Positions 54,781-62,686 of a DNA stretch of 64,000 nucleotides are shown here, one piece after another (the stretch's first letter is position 1; each line of letters starts with the position of its first letter). This DNA comes from Pelagibacteraceae bacterium AG-422-D23 (GTDB lineage Bacteria > Pseudomonadota > Alphaproteobacteria > Pelagibacterales > Pelagibacteraceae): positions 40,807 to 104,806 of the forward strand of contig QCMQ01000002.1 in assembly GCA_003213615.1 (NCBI GenBank), written 5' to 3'. The notes below the pieces were generated by a model, which made no database searches, had not been told where the DNA came from, and was given only the letters and a program-made list of their open reading frames with translations. The position numbers were made by a program, and so were the translations under genes.

Positions 54781-55119
54781 TTATAGATCTTCATTATGCC
54801 AGGTAAAGAGATCAGCTTCAAAAGGAATATTTCTAAATTTTAATAAAGCTTTATATTTTTCTAAACGATCTTCTTTTTTGGCTTCTTTAAGATAATTAAG
54901 TATTTGATCATAAGTTAGTCCTTTTAGATTATCTTTTTTTACATCAACATATTCCTCATATTCCATACCACAAATTACATAGCCTTTATTGGGGTCAATG
55001 TGTTCTGCATAACTGATAGCATCTTCAGTTTCCTTAAGTATGTCATACCAGTGAGCTATCTGATTTTTAGAATCAAAAAGATAATCACTTCTGTATTCAA
55101 ACAGTTCTAATTGATGCAT
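54781..55119 (-). CDS. Small protein upstream of the restriction gene, function unknown
   Basis: 112 residues, mostly acidic and aromatic (MHQLELFEYRSDYLFDSKNQIAHWYDIL; YAEHIDPNKGYVICGMEYEEYV). No helix-turn-helix is visible, so it does not look like a controller (C) protein. It ends 6 bases before the endonuclease gene on the same strand, so the two are co-transcribed. It may be a partner or inhibitor of the endonuclease, or an unrelated passenger. Confidence 0.6.
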   Translation of the reverse strand: MHQLELFEYRSDYLFDSKNQIAHWYDILKETEDAISYAEHIDPNKGYVICGMEYEEYVDVKKDNLKGLTYDQILNYLKEAKKEDRLEKYKALLKFRNIPFEADLFTWHNEDL

Positions 55120-55203
55120 TTATAAGAGATTTTAAAAATAAGAATTTTATTTAACAATTATTAACCTAATTGAACATTATGTCTTAAGTATGAATTGAAT
55201 TTG

Positions 55204-55224
55204 TTAATATAATGATTATATTAA
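55204..55224. promoter_or_regulatory. Symmetric palindrome holding -10 elements for both directions
   Basis: TTAATATAAT and ATTATATTAA are perfect 10-bp arms around a single G. Each strand reads TATAAT inside the palindrome, so one site could serve divergent promoters for 55119 (minus) and 55466 (plus). Inverted copies ATTAACCTA (55160-55168) and TAGGTTAAT (55239-55247) flank it almost symmetrically, and GTTAATTATTAAC (55242-55254) is itself palindromic. This suggests operator sites for a regulator. Confidence 0.45.
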
Positions 55225-55259
55225 TAATGTTGGTAGTTTAGGTTAATTATTAACGTTTT

Positions 55260-55417
55260 GGGAAGAGTAAATACTATCGTTCTTCTTTATAGATCTTAAA
55301 CGGTGTATTTTCTCTTCCCATATAAATGTTTTAACTTTTTTTAACTTTATCCAATCAACATAAATAATTGTAACAATATAAAACCGTTTGGTTTGGTATT
55401 GGATTTGAAGATCTATA
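55260..55417 (+). ncRNA. Candidate structured RNA leader with pseudoknot
   Basis: Stem 1 is 55260-55274 (GGGAAGAGTAAATAC) with 55305-55319 (GTATTTTCTCTTCCC), 14 of 15 positions paired. Its loop ends with 17 bases (55288-55304) that are complementary to two downstream pieces in the right order: 55288-55297 TATAGATCTT with 55408-55417 AAGATCTATA (10 of 10), and 55298-55304 AAACGGT with 55383-55389 ACCGTTT (7 of 7). This gives a pseudoknot. There is no U-tract after stem 1, so it is not a plain terminator. It lies in the presumed leader of the gene at 55466. Confidence 0.55.
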
Positions 55418-55420
55418 CTT

Positions 55421-55464
55421 AGGATTAATGTATCCTTATCAAACTTAAGGTTTGCGAAAGGATA
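55421..55464 (+). promoter_or_regulatory. Hairpin pair able to hide or free the ribosome binding site
   Basis: TATCCTT (55431-55437) pairs with AAGGATA (55458-55464), which contains the Shine-Dalgarno of the ATG at 55466. Inside lies a second perfect stem CAAAC/GTTTG (55440-55444, 55450-55454). A competing stem AGGAT/ATCCT (55421-55425, 55432-55436) would use the same TATCCTT strand and free the ribosome site. This is the layout of a translation-control switch. Confidence 0.5.
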
Positions 55465-55465
55465 T

Positions 55466-55828
55466 ATGCGAAGAAAAAAGAAACTTAAGATTATTAAAAC
55501 TTACTTATTGGTTGGAACATTAAATTTAATTCGTTTTTTTATTAAACACTTAAAAAGCTTTGCTCACAAAATTTACAGCAATATTGATTGGAAATATTAT
55601 AAAAAAGAGCAATTTAAAATTGATCCTAAAGCTGAGAAGTGGGCAAAACATAATTGTTGGTTTGGCTACGATGAGCTTATGACAAATGCAGCATTTAAAA
55701 TACATAAGGAATTGGTAGAGTTTGAAGGTGTAGATCCCAAATCTAAAAAATATTACAATGAAATTGATAAAAGAATTTATGACAAATTCAAAAATAAATT
55801 CAAAAAGTATTACTCAATGGACAATTAA
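55466..55828 (+). CDS. Small protein with a phage-associated C-terminal motif
   Basis: 120 residues. The N-terminus is strongly basic (MRRKKKLKIIKTYLLVGTLN) with a short hydrophobic stretch, and could be a membrane anchor. The C-terminal half, AEKWAKHNCWFGYDELMTNAAFKIHKELVEFEGVDPKSKKYYNEIDKRI, has the W-F-G-x-D-x2-M-T ... I-H ... D-P-x-S-x2-Y-Y-x-E-I-D-x-R pattern that I recall from phage virion and scaffolding proteins. It is here detached from any phage operon. Function unknown. It is 2 bases before the DUF2779 gene and behind a structured leader. Confidence 0.6.
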   Translation: MRRKKKLKIIKTYLLVGTLNLIRFFIKHLKSFAHKIYSNIDWKYYKKEQFKIDPKAEKWAKHNCWFGYDELMTNAAFKIHKELVEFEGVDPKSKKYYNEIDKRIYDKFKNKFKKYYSMDN

Positions 55829-55830
55829 TC

Positions 55831-57378
55831 ATGATGACCAAAACTTACAAACTTACCAAAAGTAAAATTGCTAGAGGATTACAATGTAAAAAAAAACTTT
55901 GGTTTGACATTCATGAACCAGCAAAAAAAGTAAAGAAAGCTACATTTGAAAGAGGTGAGCGTTTTAATGCAGTTATAAGGAAACATTATACAAAAATTTA
56001 TGGTAAGGAGTTAAATCTTACAGGTATTTGGGATGATTTAATTGTTAAAACAAAAGACGCAATAAACTCAAAAGAGATCAACGTAATTTATGAAGGCACT
56101 TTTGAATATTTAGATACACAAGTAAGAACAGATGTGCTCATTCGAAAAGAAAATGGATGGGAACTTTTAGAAGCAAAATCATCTACTAGAATTAAAGATG
56201 AACACTATCCAGATATATCCATCCAATCTTTTATTGTAAGAAAATGTTTGAGAGAGTTTGGTCAAGAATTAGTTAGTTGCAAAGTAATACATATCAACAA
56301 AGCTTTTACTTTGGATAAAAGTAAAGATTACAAAAATTTAATAAATGATGAAAATGACATTTCTGAAAATATAGTTGAGTTTGAGAAAGAAATTCCAAGT
56401 TATATTAATGAATTACTTCCATTAGCTGAAAATAATACCCCTTGCCCTTCAGTTTCAATGGGTACTCATTGCACAAAACCTTACGAATGTGATTATCAAG
56501 ATAGATGTATTTCTTTGTTACCAAAGTCAAACGAAACATCTTATAAAATTTTGCCTTACATTGGTTCCGACAAGGACTTAAAATCATATATGGATGAGAT
56601 AAAAAGTAATGATTTGCAAAAAGTACCAGCCAAATATTTTAAAGATAGAAAAGATTATGCTAAGAATTATCATGGTATAATTCAACAGGCTCACAAAAAT
56701 AATAAAGATTGGTTTGATCCAAATTTAAAAAATGTATTTAAAAAATTTAATTTCCCTTTTTATTTTATTGACTTTGAAACAATAACACAGGGTGTACCTT
56801 TGATTGAAAATACACAGCCTTATGAGGCTTTACCTTTTCAATGGTCAGTACATAAGTGGGAGTCAATAGATAAAGAAATAGATGATGGTAAATCATTTTT
56901 AAAGTTTACTGATCAAGATATTGAAAGACAGTTTGTTGAAACTCTTTTGGAAGCTGTAGGTGACAATGGAACTATATTTGCACATAACGCAAAATGGGTA
57001 GAAATAAGAATTTTAAATTTACTAAAAAATAAAGATAGCTGTAAGGATTTAGCGAACAAAATAGATAAAATTATAGATAGAGTTGAGGATAGTTTAATCC
57101 TATCAAGAATGAATTTTTACTCTCCAAAAATGAATGGTGAATGGAAAATAAAATCAATTATAAAAGCTATTCCAGATTGTCCTGTAAGTTATGATGGACA
57201 AGATAATATTGGGGGAGGTGATGAAGCTCAATTAGCCTGGTTTATTTATACAGACACAAAAACAAATAATGACCAAAGAAAAGAACAAATAAAAAATTTA
57301 TTGAATTATTGTGCAAAAGATACACTAGCGCTTTATTATCTAATAAAATTTTTAATGGATAAATCTATTGATCAATAA
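55831..57378 (+). CDS. DUF2779 protein: Cas4-like PD-(D/E)XK region plus exonuclease-like domain
   Basis: 515 residues. The N-terminal part has LTKSKIARGLQCKKKLWFD (C19) as in Cas4/RecB-type iron-sulfur nucleases, TDVLIRKENGWELLEAKSS as the D...E-x-K core, and three or four Cys in TPCPSVSMGTHC and YECDYQDRC that could complete a 4Fe-4S cluster. The C-terminal DUF2779 region has FYFIDFETI and IFAHNAKWVEIRIL, the first motifs of DEDD 3'-5' exonucleases, and LLNYCAKDTLALYYLIKFL, with the last acidic motif. It is probably a dual nuclease acting on DNA; role in defence or element maintenance is inference. A second ATG at 55834 is equally possible. Confidence 0.8.
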   Translation: MMTKTYKLTKSKIARGLQCKKKLWFDIHEPAKKVKKATFERGERFNAVIRKHYTKIYGKELNLTGIWDDLIVKTKDAINSKEINVIYEGTFEYLDTQVRTDVLIRKENGWELLEAKSSTRIKDEHYPDISIQSFIVRKCLREFGQELVSCKVIHINKAFTLDKSKDYKNLINDENDISENIVEFEKEIPSYINELLPLAENNTPCPSVSMGTHCTKPYECDYQDRCISLLPKSNETSYKILPYIGSDKDLKSYMDEIKSNDLQKVPAKYFKDRKDYAKNYHGIIQQAHKNNKDWFDPNLKNVFKKFNFPFYFIDFETITQGVPLIENTQPYEALPFQWSVHKWESIDKEIDDGKSFLKFTDQDIERQFVETLLEAVGDNGTIFAHNAKWVEIRILNLLKNKDSCKDLANKIDKIIDRVEDSLILSRMNFYSPKMNGEWKIKSIIKAIPDCPVSYDGQDNIGGGDEAQLAWFIYTDTKTNNDQRKEQIKNLLNYCAKDTLALYYLIKFLMDKSIDQ

Positions 57379-57400
57379 TAATAAAATTAATTAATTAAAT

Positions 57401-58279
57401 TTATAATATTCTCTCACATAAAAATTTAGTTTTAATCATTTTGGTATTAATATTATTTGCAAAGTCTTTAGGTGTATTTGTTTCTCTAAAATTCATCTCA
57501 TAAAGAAATTTTTTATTTGATGAAATTAAAAAATACCTTGAGGGAAATTTTTTTATTTCCTTTGGTTTATTTGAAAACACAATATATTCATTGAAATCTT
57601 CTAAAACTAACATTTCTTGTCTTTTCATTGATTTTTTACCTGAAACTCTTTTTTTGTTTATAAAATTTCCACTTAAAAGAAGATAATTTCTAGGATCTTG
57701 ATTTATAATAGCTGTAAAATATAGCATCTCTAAATTTGATGCACATTTAATTAAAATTTTATCCTTTATTGATGGGTCATTAAAAAATAGAGAATTTTTA
57801 AAAACTTTTCCTTGCCAATTATATTTTATGTAAGGATGTATTAATGTTGTCTCTAATAAGTTTTTTGATAATTCTGCACCGTCAATTATATCAAGTAAGC
57901 CGTCTACATTTTTTATATTTTTAATACCATGTTTTTTAACCAAATCTTCGACACTAAGATTTTCAAATTCTGAAATAGTTGTCTCTTGATATTTAATATA
58001 TCTACTTTCATCTAATTGACCACTTATTCCAAATGTTTCATCAACTTTATCTCCACCTTTTAAGTCTTCTATCACTTTACTAAAATCTTTTACTTCATCA
58101 TTCCCACCTTTAAAATCCTCAAGTACTTTACCAACATCCTTTGCCTCATCAGCTCCACCAGTAATTAATTTTTTTCCACCTTTAAAAAGATTTATTATTA
58201 AATCAATTTTTCCTGCATTTGCAGGTGACATGAGTAAAAAAATATAAATGAATAAAGAAATTAAATATGAAAATTTCAT
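57401..58279 (-). CDS. Exported protein with two 17-residue repeats, unknown function
   Basis: 292 residues. Signal peptide ends ANA-G at residue 22. Residues 45-61 and 62-78 are near-copies (pattern E-x-K-D-x2-K-V-(L/I)-E-D-(F/L)-K-G-G). The remaining part has a C-terminal alpha+beta region with VLEDFNEYIVFSNKPKEIKKFPSRYFLISSNKKFLYEMNF. No recognised family. It is the last gene of the four-gene minus-strand unit that starts with the PrsW-like protease. Confidence 0.55.
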   Translation of the reverse strand: MKFSYLISLFIYIFLLMSPANAGKIDLIINLFKGGKKLITGGADEAKDVGKVLEDFKGGNDEVKDFSKVIEDLKGGDKVDETFGISGQLDESRYIKYQETTISEFENLSVEDLVKKHGIKNIKNVDGLLDIIDGAELSKNLLETTLIHPYIKYNWQGKVFKNSLFFNDPSIKDKILIKCASNLEMLYFTAIINQDPRNYLLLSGNFINKKRVSGKKSMKRQEMLVLEDFNEYIVFSNKPKEIKKFPSRYFLISSNKKFLYEMNFRETNTPKDFANNINTKMIKTKFLCERIL

Positions 58280-58313
58280 AAAATTTTTTAATTAGTTTAT
58301 TAGTTTTTCTTAA

Positions 58314-59174
58314 TTATTTCTTTATATTTAGTAACAAATGTCTGAAAAGTATTAATAAAATTAATAGAGACAAAATCTGAGAAAAAATACTAGATAATAT
58401 ATAATAGTTTTTAAAGGCTGAAGTTTTCTTAATTTCAGTCAAAATATCATTCATTTGTATTTCGATTTCTGAAATTTTTTTTAAAACTTTAATATTATCA
58501 TCTGTAATTTTATACTGGATATCAAAAATATTCTTTAGAATTAAATTTCCAAAATTGGTTAAATCAATCCAATTTTTTAATGTAAAGCTGTCAAAATTAT
58601 CATTTTCAGTAGCTTTCATATAGTAATCATAATCTTTTGTATTAAAAATATTAAGATTGTTATTAAAAACCATTTTCCAATTTGTATAATTATTTGAATA
58701 ATGAGTACCATCTGAATACCAATTTTCAAATTCAGGGAGAATTCTTTGATAATACATAAACATATTAGATAATTCCAATTCTGCTAAACCTGACATTTTT
58801 AAACAATCTCTGAAGTATTCAATAATTTTCTTTTTGGAAAAAAAACTTAAGTCATTCCCATCAATAAAATTTTCTTTAAAATTATTATTTTTAAGATTTT
58901 GATTGTTTAATAACATATACTGCTTTAACCATATATTTCTGTGTTCTAATTTATCAGTTGATTGCATATAAATATCAGAACTATAATTCATAATTTGTGT
59001 TGATAGCGATTCTAGACTTTTCCTTTCTGTGAAGAGATTTTGGTATTTAATATCTTGGGTTCTAAGTTTATCCTCATTACGTATAACAAGTTGATCAAAA
59101 ACATATGAAAGTAATGTAAATGATGCAATTAAAATGATTAAAATTACAGATCTATTATCAATTTTTCTTCTCAT
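58314..59174 (-). CDS. Membrane protein with two terminal helices and a large outer helical loop
   Basis: 286 residues: first helix (VILIILIASFTLLSYVFDQL, residues 9-28), about 220 residues of helical extracytoplasmic region, and a last helix (YYILSSIFSQILSLLILLILF). This matches the sensor shape of MCP or CHASE-type receptors without any output domain. It has the same size and topology as the gene upstream, suggesting a pair of related proteins. No named family. Its start overlaps the upstream gene by one base. Confidence 0.55.
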   Translation of the reverse strand: MRRKIDNRSVILIILIASFTLLSYVFDQLVIRNEDKLRTQDIKYQNLFTERKSLESLSTQIMNYSSDIYMQSTDKLEHRNIWLKQYMLLNNQNLKNNNFKENFIDGNDLSFFSKKKIIEYFRDCLKMSGLAELELSNMFMYYQRILPEFENWYSDGTHYSNNYTNWKMVFNNNLNIFNTKDYDYYMKATENDNFDSFTLKNWIDLTNFGNLILKNIFDIQYKITDDNIKVLKKISEIEIQMNDILTEIKKTSAFKNYYILSSIFSQILSLLILLILFRHLLLNIKK

Positions 59175-60103
59175 TAAATTTTTTTCCTATTTTTTTTAAG
59201 AATATTGATTTGACCTTGATTTACAGATGATACTTCAAACAATTGAATTATTACAAAAATTATAAATTGGAAAATAAAAGTAAGAAGAATAATGTTTTTT
59301 TCTTTATTTGATAAATCAATAATTTTTTGTTCTTTTTCTTTAATATACTCACCATCAGACCACTCTGAATTTTTTATTAATTCCATTATTTGTTCAAATA
59401 CATCTATAATATTATAATATAAGGTATAATTTATGAAAAAATCTTCATTGATTTTCCCTTCTTCCAAAAGAGAATAATCTTTACTTTGTTGAATTTGTTT
59501 AATTAAATCCTCTTCATTACTAATAAATATTATTTCTTCGTAATCTTTGATATTAATTTTTTCAAACTCTTTAATAGACTCTATTGCTGCATTAATTTTT
59601 TCTTTAAACTCTTTTTTTTCTATATCTTCTAAAGAGTAAAAATCTAAAATTGTGTCATCTTTAAAAGTTTGCATTAATGACAACATACTCATATCATCTG
59701 ACCCAAGTGTTTCATAATTTGAAATTTCCCACTCAAATCTAGATGTAAAGATTTCTGGAGCATAAAAATCAATTATGTTAAATGATTTATCTCCAAATTT
59801 TGTTGAAGATAATAACCATAATGAACTCAATCTATTAGCAATTTGATTGGTTCTTCTTGTTATATTTCTTAACTCTCCATCAAAAGTCATTATTGAATTT
59901 GATGAATCTAGTCTTGACTGTCTATATTCAACCAATTCATATTCTAGCTCATTAATCTCTCTTTCAATATAAAAAGAAATAATTGCAGTGCTAGCAGCAA
60001 ATATAGATAAAAAAATTCCTAAATTAATTAATCTTAAAGCTTTATCTAAATTCTTTTTATTTGAAAAAAAATTAATTAATAAAGAAAATCTTAGTAATCT
60101 CAT
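59174..60103 (-). CDS. Membrane protein with two terminal helices, likely partner of the next gene
   Basis: 309 residues: first helix (LINLGIFLSIFAASTAIISFYI), a long helical extracytoplasmic region with coiled-coil character (EREINELEYELVEYRQSRLDSS), and a last helix (IILLTFIFQFIIFVIIQLF). Same plan as the 286-residue neighbour. No output domain or enzymatic motif. It lies 5 bases downstream of the PrsW-like gene, so the proteins are probably made together. Confidence 0.55.
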   Translation of the reverse strand: MRLLRFSLLINFFSNKKNLDKALRLINLGIFLSIFAASTAIISFYIEREINELEYELVEYRQSRLDSSNSIMTFDGELRNITRRTNQIANRLSSLWLLSSTKFGDKSFNIIDFYAPEIFTSRFEWEISNYETLGSDDMSMLSLMQTFKDDTILDFYSLEDIEKKEFKEKINAAIESIKEFEKINIKDYEEIIFISNEEDLIKQIQQSKDYSLLEEGKINEDFFINYTLYYNIIDVFEQIMELIKNSEWSDGEYIKEKEQKIIDLSNKEKNIILLTFIFQFIIFVIIQLFEVSSVNQGQINILKKNRKKI

Positions 60104-60108
60104 TTTAA

Positions 60109-60813
60109 TTAAATTTGAATTTGTTCTTTTTCTTTCTTTTTTAATTCTTGTTTTTTTCTTAAATCTTTGTGTAAATAAAGTGAGAAGATAACTAAAATTA
60201 CAATAATTATCATTGAATTTGGAAATAATAAGTAATTGTAGAAACCATGAAATAAATACGGTAGAGCTAATGAAAGTACTAAATAGTTTTTATTCCCAGT
60301 AAACGCATACATGCCAAAATAATAGCCCATTACCGCTCCATTAAAGCCATGCAAAGGTATTGCTGAGTAGGATCTGCCTAAAGCTACTAAATATGAAAAA
60401 GCCTCAGCACTAAAGTTTTCTTCTTTTGCAATTGCAACGGCCCACTCATAAACATATGTATAATTTTCATAAGTAGCAAAACCAAGTGATACTGTAACAC
60501 CATAAACTAGCCCATCCATTGGTTCATTAAATTCATGTCTTTTTAATACAATAAAATACAAGATTGAAAATTTTAATAATTCTTCAGCCCATGCTGGCCC
60601 TAAAAAACTTACAGTTAAATCTTCAGAGTAATTCAATTTTTTGAAAAAAAAATCATCACTTAATTCATTTAATATCCCTGCTGGTAGGCATATTAAAAAA
60701 CCTAAAAAAAATATTAAAATTATAGACCCTATAGGCTCCTTAAATTTATCATTAAAGATAAAATAAAATAATATTAGAATTGAGGGAACAAATGTAAGGA
60801 TGACTGTAGTCAT
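60109..60813 (-). CDS. PrsW-family intramembrane protease-like protein
   Basis: 234 residues with about seven hydrophobic helices. The three PrsW signatures are present: AWAEELLKF (E-E-x2-K), PLHGFNGAVMGYYFG and LFHGFYNYLLFP (H-G-F). PrsW enzymes cut transmembrane proteins, such as anti-sigma factors, in the membrane. Here it heads an operon with two sensor-like membrane proteins and one exported protein, which could be substrates. No anti-sigma or sigma factor is visible nearby. Confidence 0.8.
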   Translation of the reverse strand: MTTVILTFVPSILILFYFIFNDKFKEPIGSIILIFFLGFLICLPAGILNELSDDFFFKKLNYSEDLTVSFLGPAWAEELLKFSILYFIVLKRHEFNEPMDGLVYGVTVSLGFATYENYTYVYEWAVAIAKEENFSAEAFSYLVALGRSYSAIPLHGFNGAVMGYYFGMYAFTGNKNYLVLSLALPYLFHGFYNYLLFPNSMIIIVILVIFSLYLHKDLRKKQELKKKEKEQIQI

Positions 60814-60860
60814 TTAAGATGCTAAAATAAAAAAAACTTAATTACAAGTCATAGTTAATT

Positions 60861-61124
60861 ATGATCATTATATTTGGTAATAGTTTTAAAACCTATATTG
60901 AAGCTAAAGGTAAATTTAATTGTCCTAATTGTAAAAGAAAAGAAATATATGAGGTAAAAACTCAACAGGAATATTTTAAATTATTTTTCATATCTATTTG
61001 GCCAATTGATAAAAAAACACAACCAATTGTAGAATGTCTATGTTGTAAAGAGAATTTTAATACGGATATATTAAATGATAATAATTTTTATCTTGATGGA
61101 AGCTCTGTATTAAGTAATGATTAA
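60861..61124 (+). CDS. Small zinc-ribbon protein
   Basis: 87 residues. Two Cys pairs, C21-x2-C24 (NCPNC) and C59-x2-C62 (ECLCC), spaced as in zinc-ribbon domains. The region between is KRKEIYEVKTQQEYFKLFFISIWPID, similar to bacterial zinc-ribbon (DUF/zf-ribbon type) proteins of unknown function. Divergent from the PrsW-like gene, with 47 bases between start codons. It is followed 2 bases later by a membrane protein gene. Confidence 0.65.
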   Translation: MIIIFGNSFKTYIEAKGKFNCPNCKRKEIYEVKTQQEYFKLFFISIWPIDKKTQPIVECLCCKENFNTDILNDNNFYLDGSSVLSND

Positions 61125-61126
61125 TT

Positions 61127-61351
61127 ATGCAAATAATTGGCTACATACTTATAATCTTTGCTGTTGCAGATTTCGGTTTGTCTTATATGGGAATAAATTT
61201 AACTCCATTTTTACCTAATCAAATTGCTACCTTTTCTCCAATTATTATTGGTGGGATAGGATATTTTCTAGCTAGTACTAACTTTAGCAATTTTGGTACA
61301 AACGATGATGTTCCAGAAAGATATAAAGATAAAAAAAAAAATAAAAAGTAA
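61127..61351 (+). CDS. Small membrane protein
   Basis: 74 residues with two hydrophobic helices (IIGYILIIFAVADFGLSYM and FSPIIIGGIGYFLAST) and a basic, polar tail (ERYKDKKKNKK). No known family. It starts 2 bases after the zinc-ribbon gene and precedes the DUF2167-like gene by 25 bases. Confidence 0.55.
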   Translation: MQIIGYILIIFAVADFGLSYMGINLTPFLPNQIATFSPIIIGGIGYFLASTNFSNFGTNDDVPERYKDKKKNKK

Positions 61352-61376
61352 GTTAATAAAATAACTAAATTTTTTT

Positions 61377-62615
61377 ATGTTAAGAATTTTTTTATTAGTA
61401 TTTTTTTGTTTTCAAACTATTTCAATAGCTAACGAAATTGATCTTGAAGACCCTTTTTATAAATTAGGTTGGAAAAACCTTCAAAACTCAAAAACATCAA
61501 TCGTTACAATTCCAAACACTAATGCAACTCTAGAAGTATTAGAAAGTGAAATTTATTTAGATCAAAAAGAAAATATTAAGAACTATTTAGAGTATAATAA
61601 AGGTGTCGAAGTTAATATCGATGATATTGATCAAGTTTTTATAATTAGTGACAAAGAGAAATTTTATGAAGTTGAAATTTCATATTCTGATGCAGGGTAT
61701 ATATCGTCAGACAGATTTAAGAATTTTACACCAAAAGATATAATGAATACTATGAAGCAGAATAAACCTGAATCTGTTTCAGATGTAAATTGGGTATTAG
61801 AACCAGGTTTATCAGAAAAAAAAATTTCAACTTATGGATACAGAGTTGATTGGAAGGATGGTGGTATTGGATATGAGTATGAAGGAATAGTTTTAGGTAG
61901 AGAAGGTTATTTTGATATTTCTTATGCAACAAGCGGTGACGGTAACGAAACAAAAGATTATTTTGATTATTATAACTCAATTATAAAAGGAGTATCTGAG
62001 TCAATAGTTTTTGATGATGGGTTTACTTATAATGATTTTGTTCAAGATGATTATCAATCTATCTATACACTAACAAATATTATTGATGGATCATTTGGCA
62101 TGGGAATAACTACTGATCGAACTATTCAAAATGTAAATTGTTTAGTCACAACAGGCGCTTTAAAAAAGGGTGGAATAGGTGAAGGTGATTTCCCTAGATT
62201 TGCAGGAAAGGTAATTAGCCTTGTTGTATTTAATTTAAAAAACGAAATTGCTGATTTTTCAGAAGATGGCGAAATGAACGTTTTAAGTGGAATGTACGGT
62301 CCTGATCAAAAACAAAAATACAATAAAAATGGGAATAGTCTTACATATACAAATATAATAGAGTTATCTGGTGATACAGAAAAAGATATAGTTAAATATG
62401 AATATAAAAATAAAATAGTTTTTGAAAATAAAAAACCAAAACTTCTATATGCTAATATTGACCAAACAGGATTATCATTTAATGAATGGAAATTAGTTTT
62501 TGGTTGTAGAGATTACGATTTTACTGAAGATGAAATTGCAAAAGCAGGTAAAATAAGTGGGAAACCAGAGCTTGAAGATATAATTAAGAAATTAAAAAAA
62601 AGAAAAACAAATTAA
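61377..62615 (+). CDS. Exported protein with DUF2167-like N-terminal half
   Basis: 412 residues. Signal peptide MLRIFLLVFFCFQTISIA. Residues about 25-220 resemble DUF2167: LGWKNLQNSKTSIVTIPNTNATLEVL, YEVEISYSDAGYISSDRFKNF (compare the family's aromatic-x-D-x-G-Y-(I/V) segment), NWVLEPGLSE, YEGIVLGREGYFDISYATSG and FDDGFTYNDF. Typical DUF2167 proteins have C-terminal membrane helices; here a soluble region of 190 residues follows instead. Role unknown. It is the last gene before the right end of the island. Confidence 0.55.
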   Translation: MLRIFLLVFFCFQTISIANEIDLEDPFYKLGWKNLQNSKTSIVTIPNTNATLEVLESEIYLDQKENIKNYLEYNKGVEVNIDDIDQVFIISDKEKFYEVEISYSDAGYISSDRFKNFTPKDIMNTMKQNKPESVSDVNWVLEPGLSEKKISTYGYRVDWKDGGIGYEYEGIVLGREGYFDISYATSGDGNETKDYFDYYNSIIKGVSESIVFDDGFTYNDFVQDDYQSIYTLTNIIDGSFGMGITTDRTIQNVNCLVTTGALKKGGIGEGDFPRFAGKVISLVVFNLKNEIADFSEDGEMNVLSGMYGPDQKQKYNKNGNSLTYTNIIELSGDTEKDIVKYEYKNKIVFENKKPKLLYANIDQTGLSFNEWKLVFGCRDYDFTEDEIAKAGKISGKPELEDIIKKLKKRKTN

Positions 62616-62686
62616 ATTAGTAGAGGTATTTGATAACTGGTATAGAATTCTCTCTAAATTATCATTAAATTATAATTTTGTTTACA

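Noticed and set aside
55260..55319. Long stem read as an intrinsic terminator
   Set aside because: No U-tract follows, the loop is 30 bases long, and the loop pairs with downstream DNA. A structured leader explains it better.
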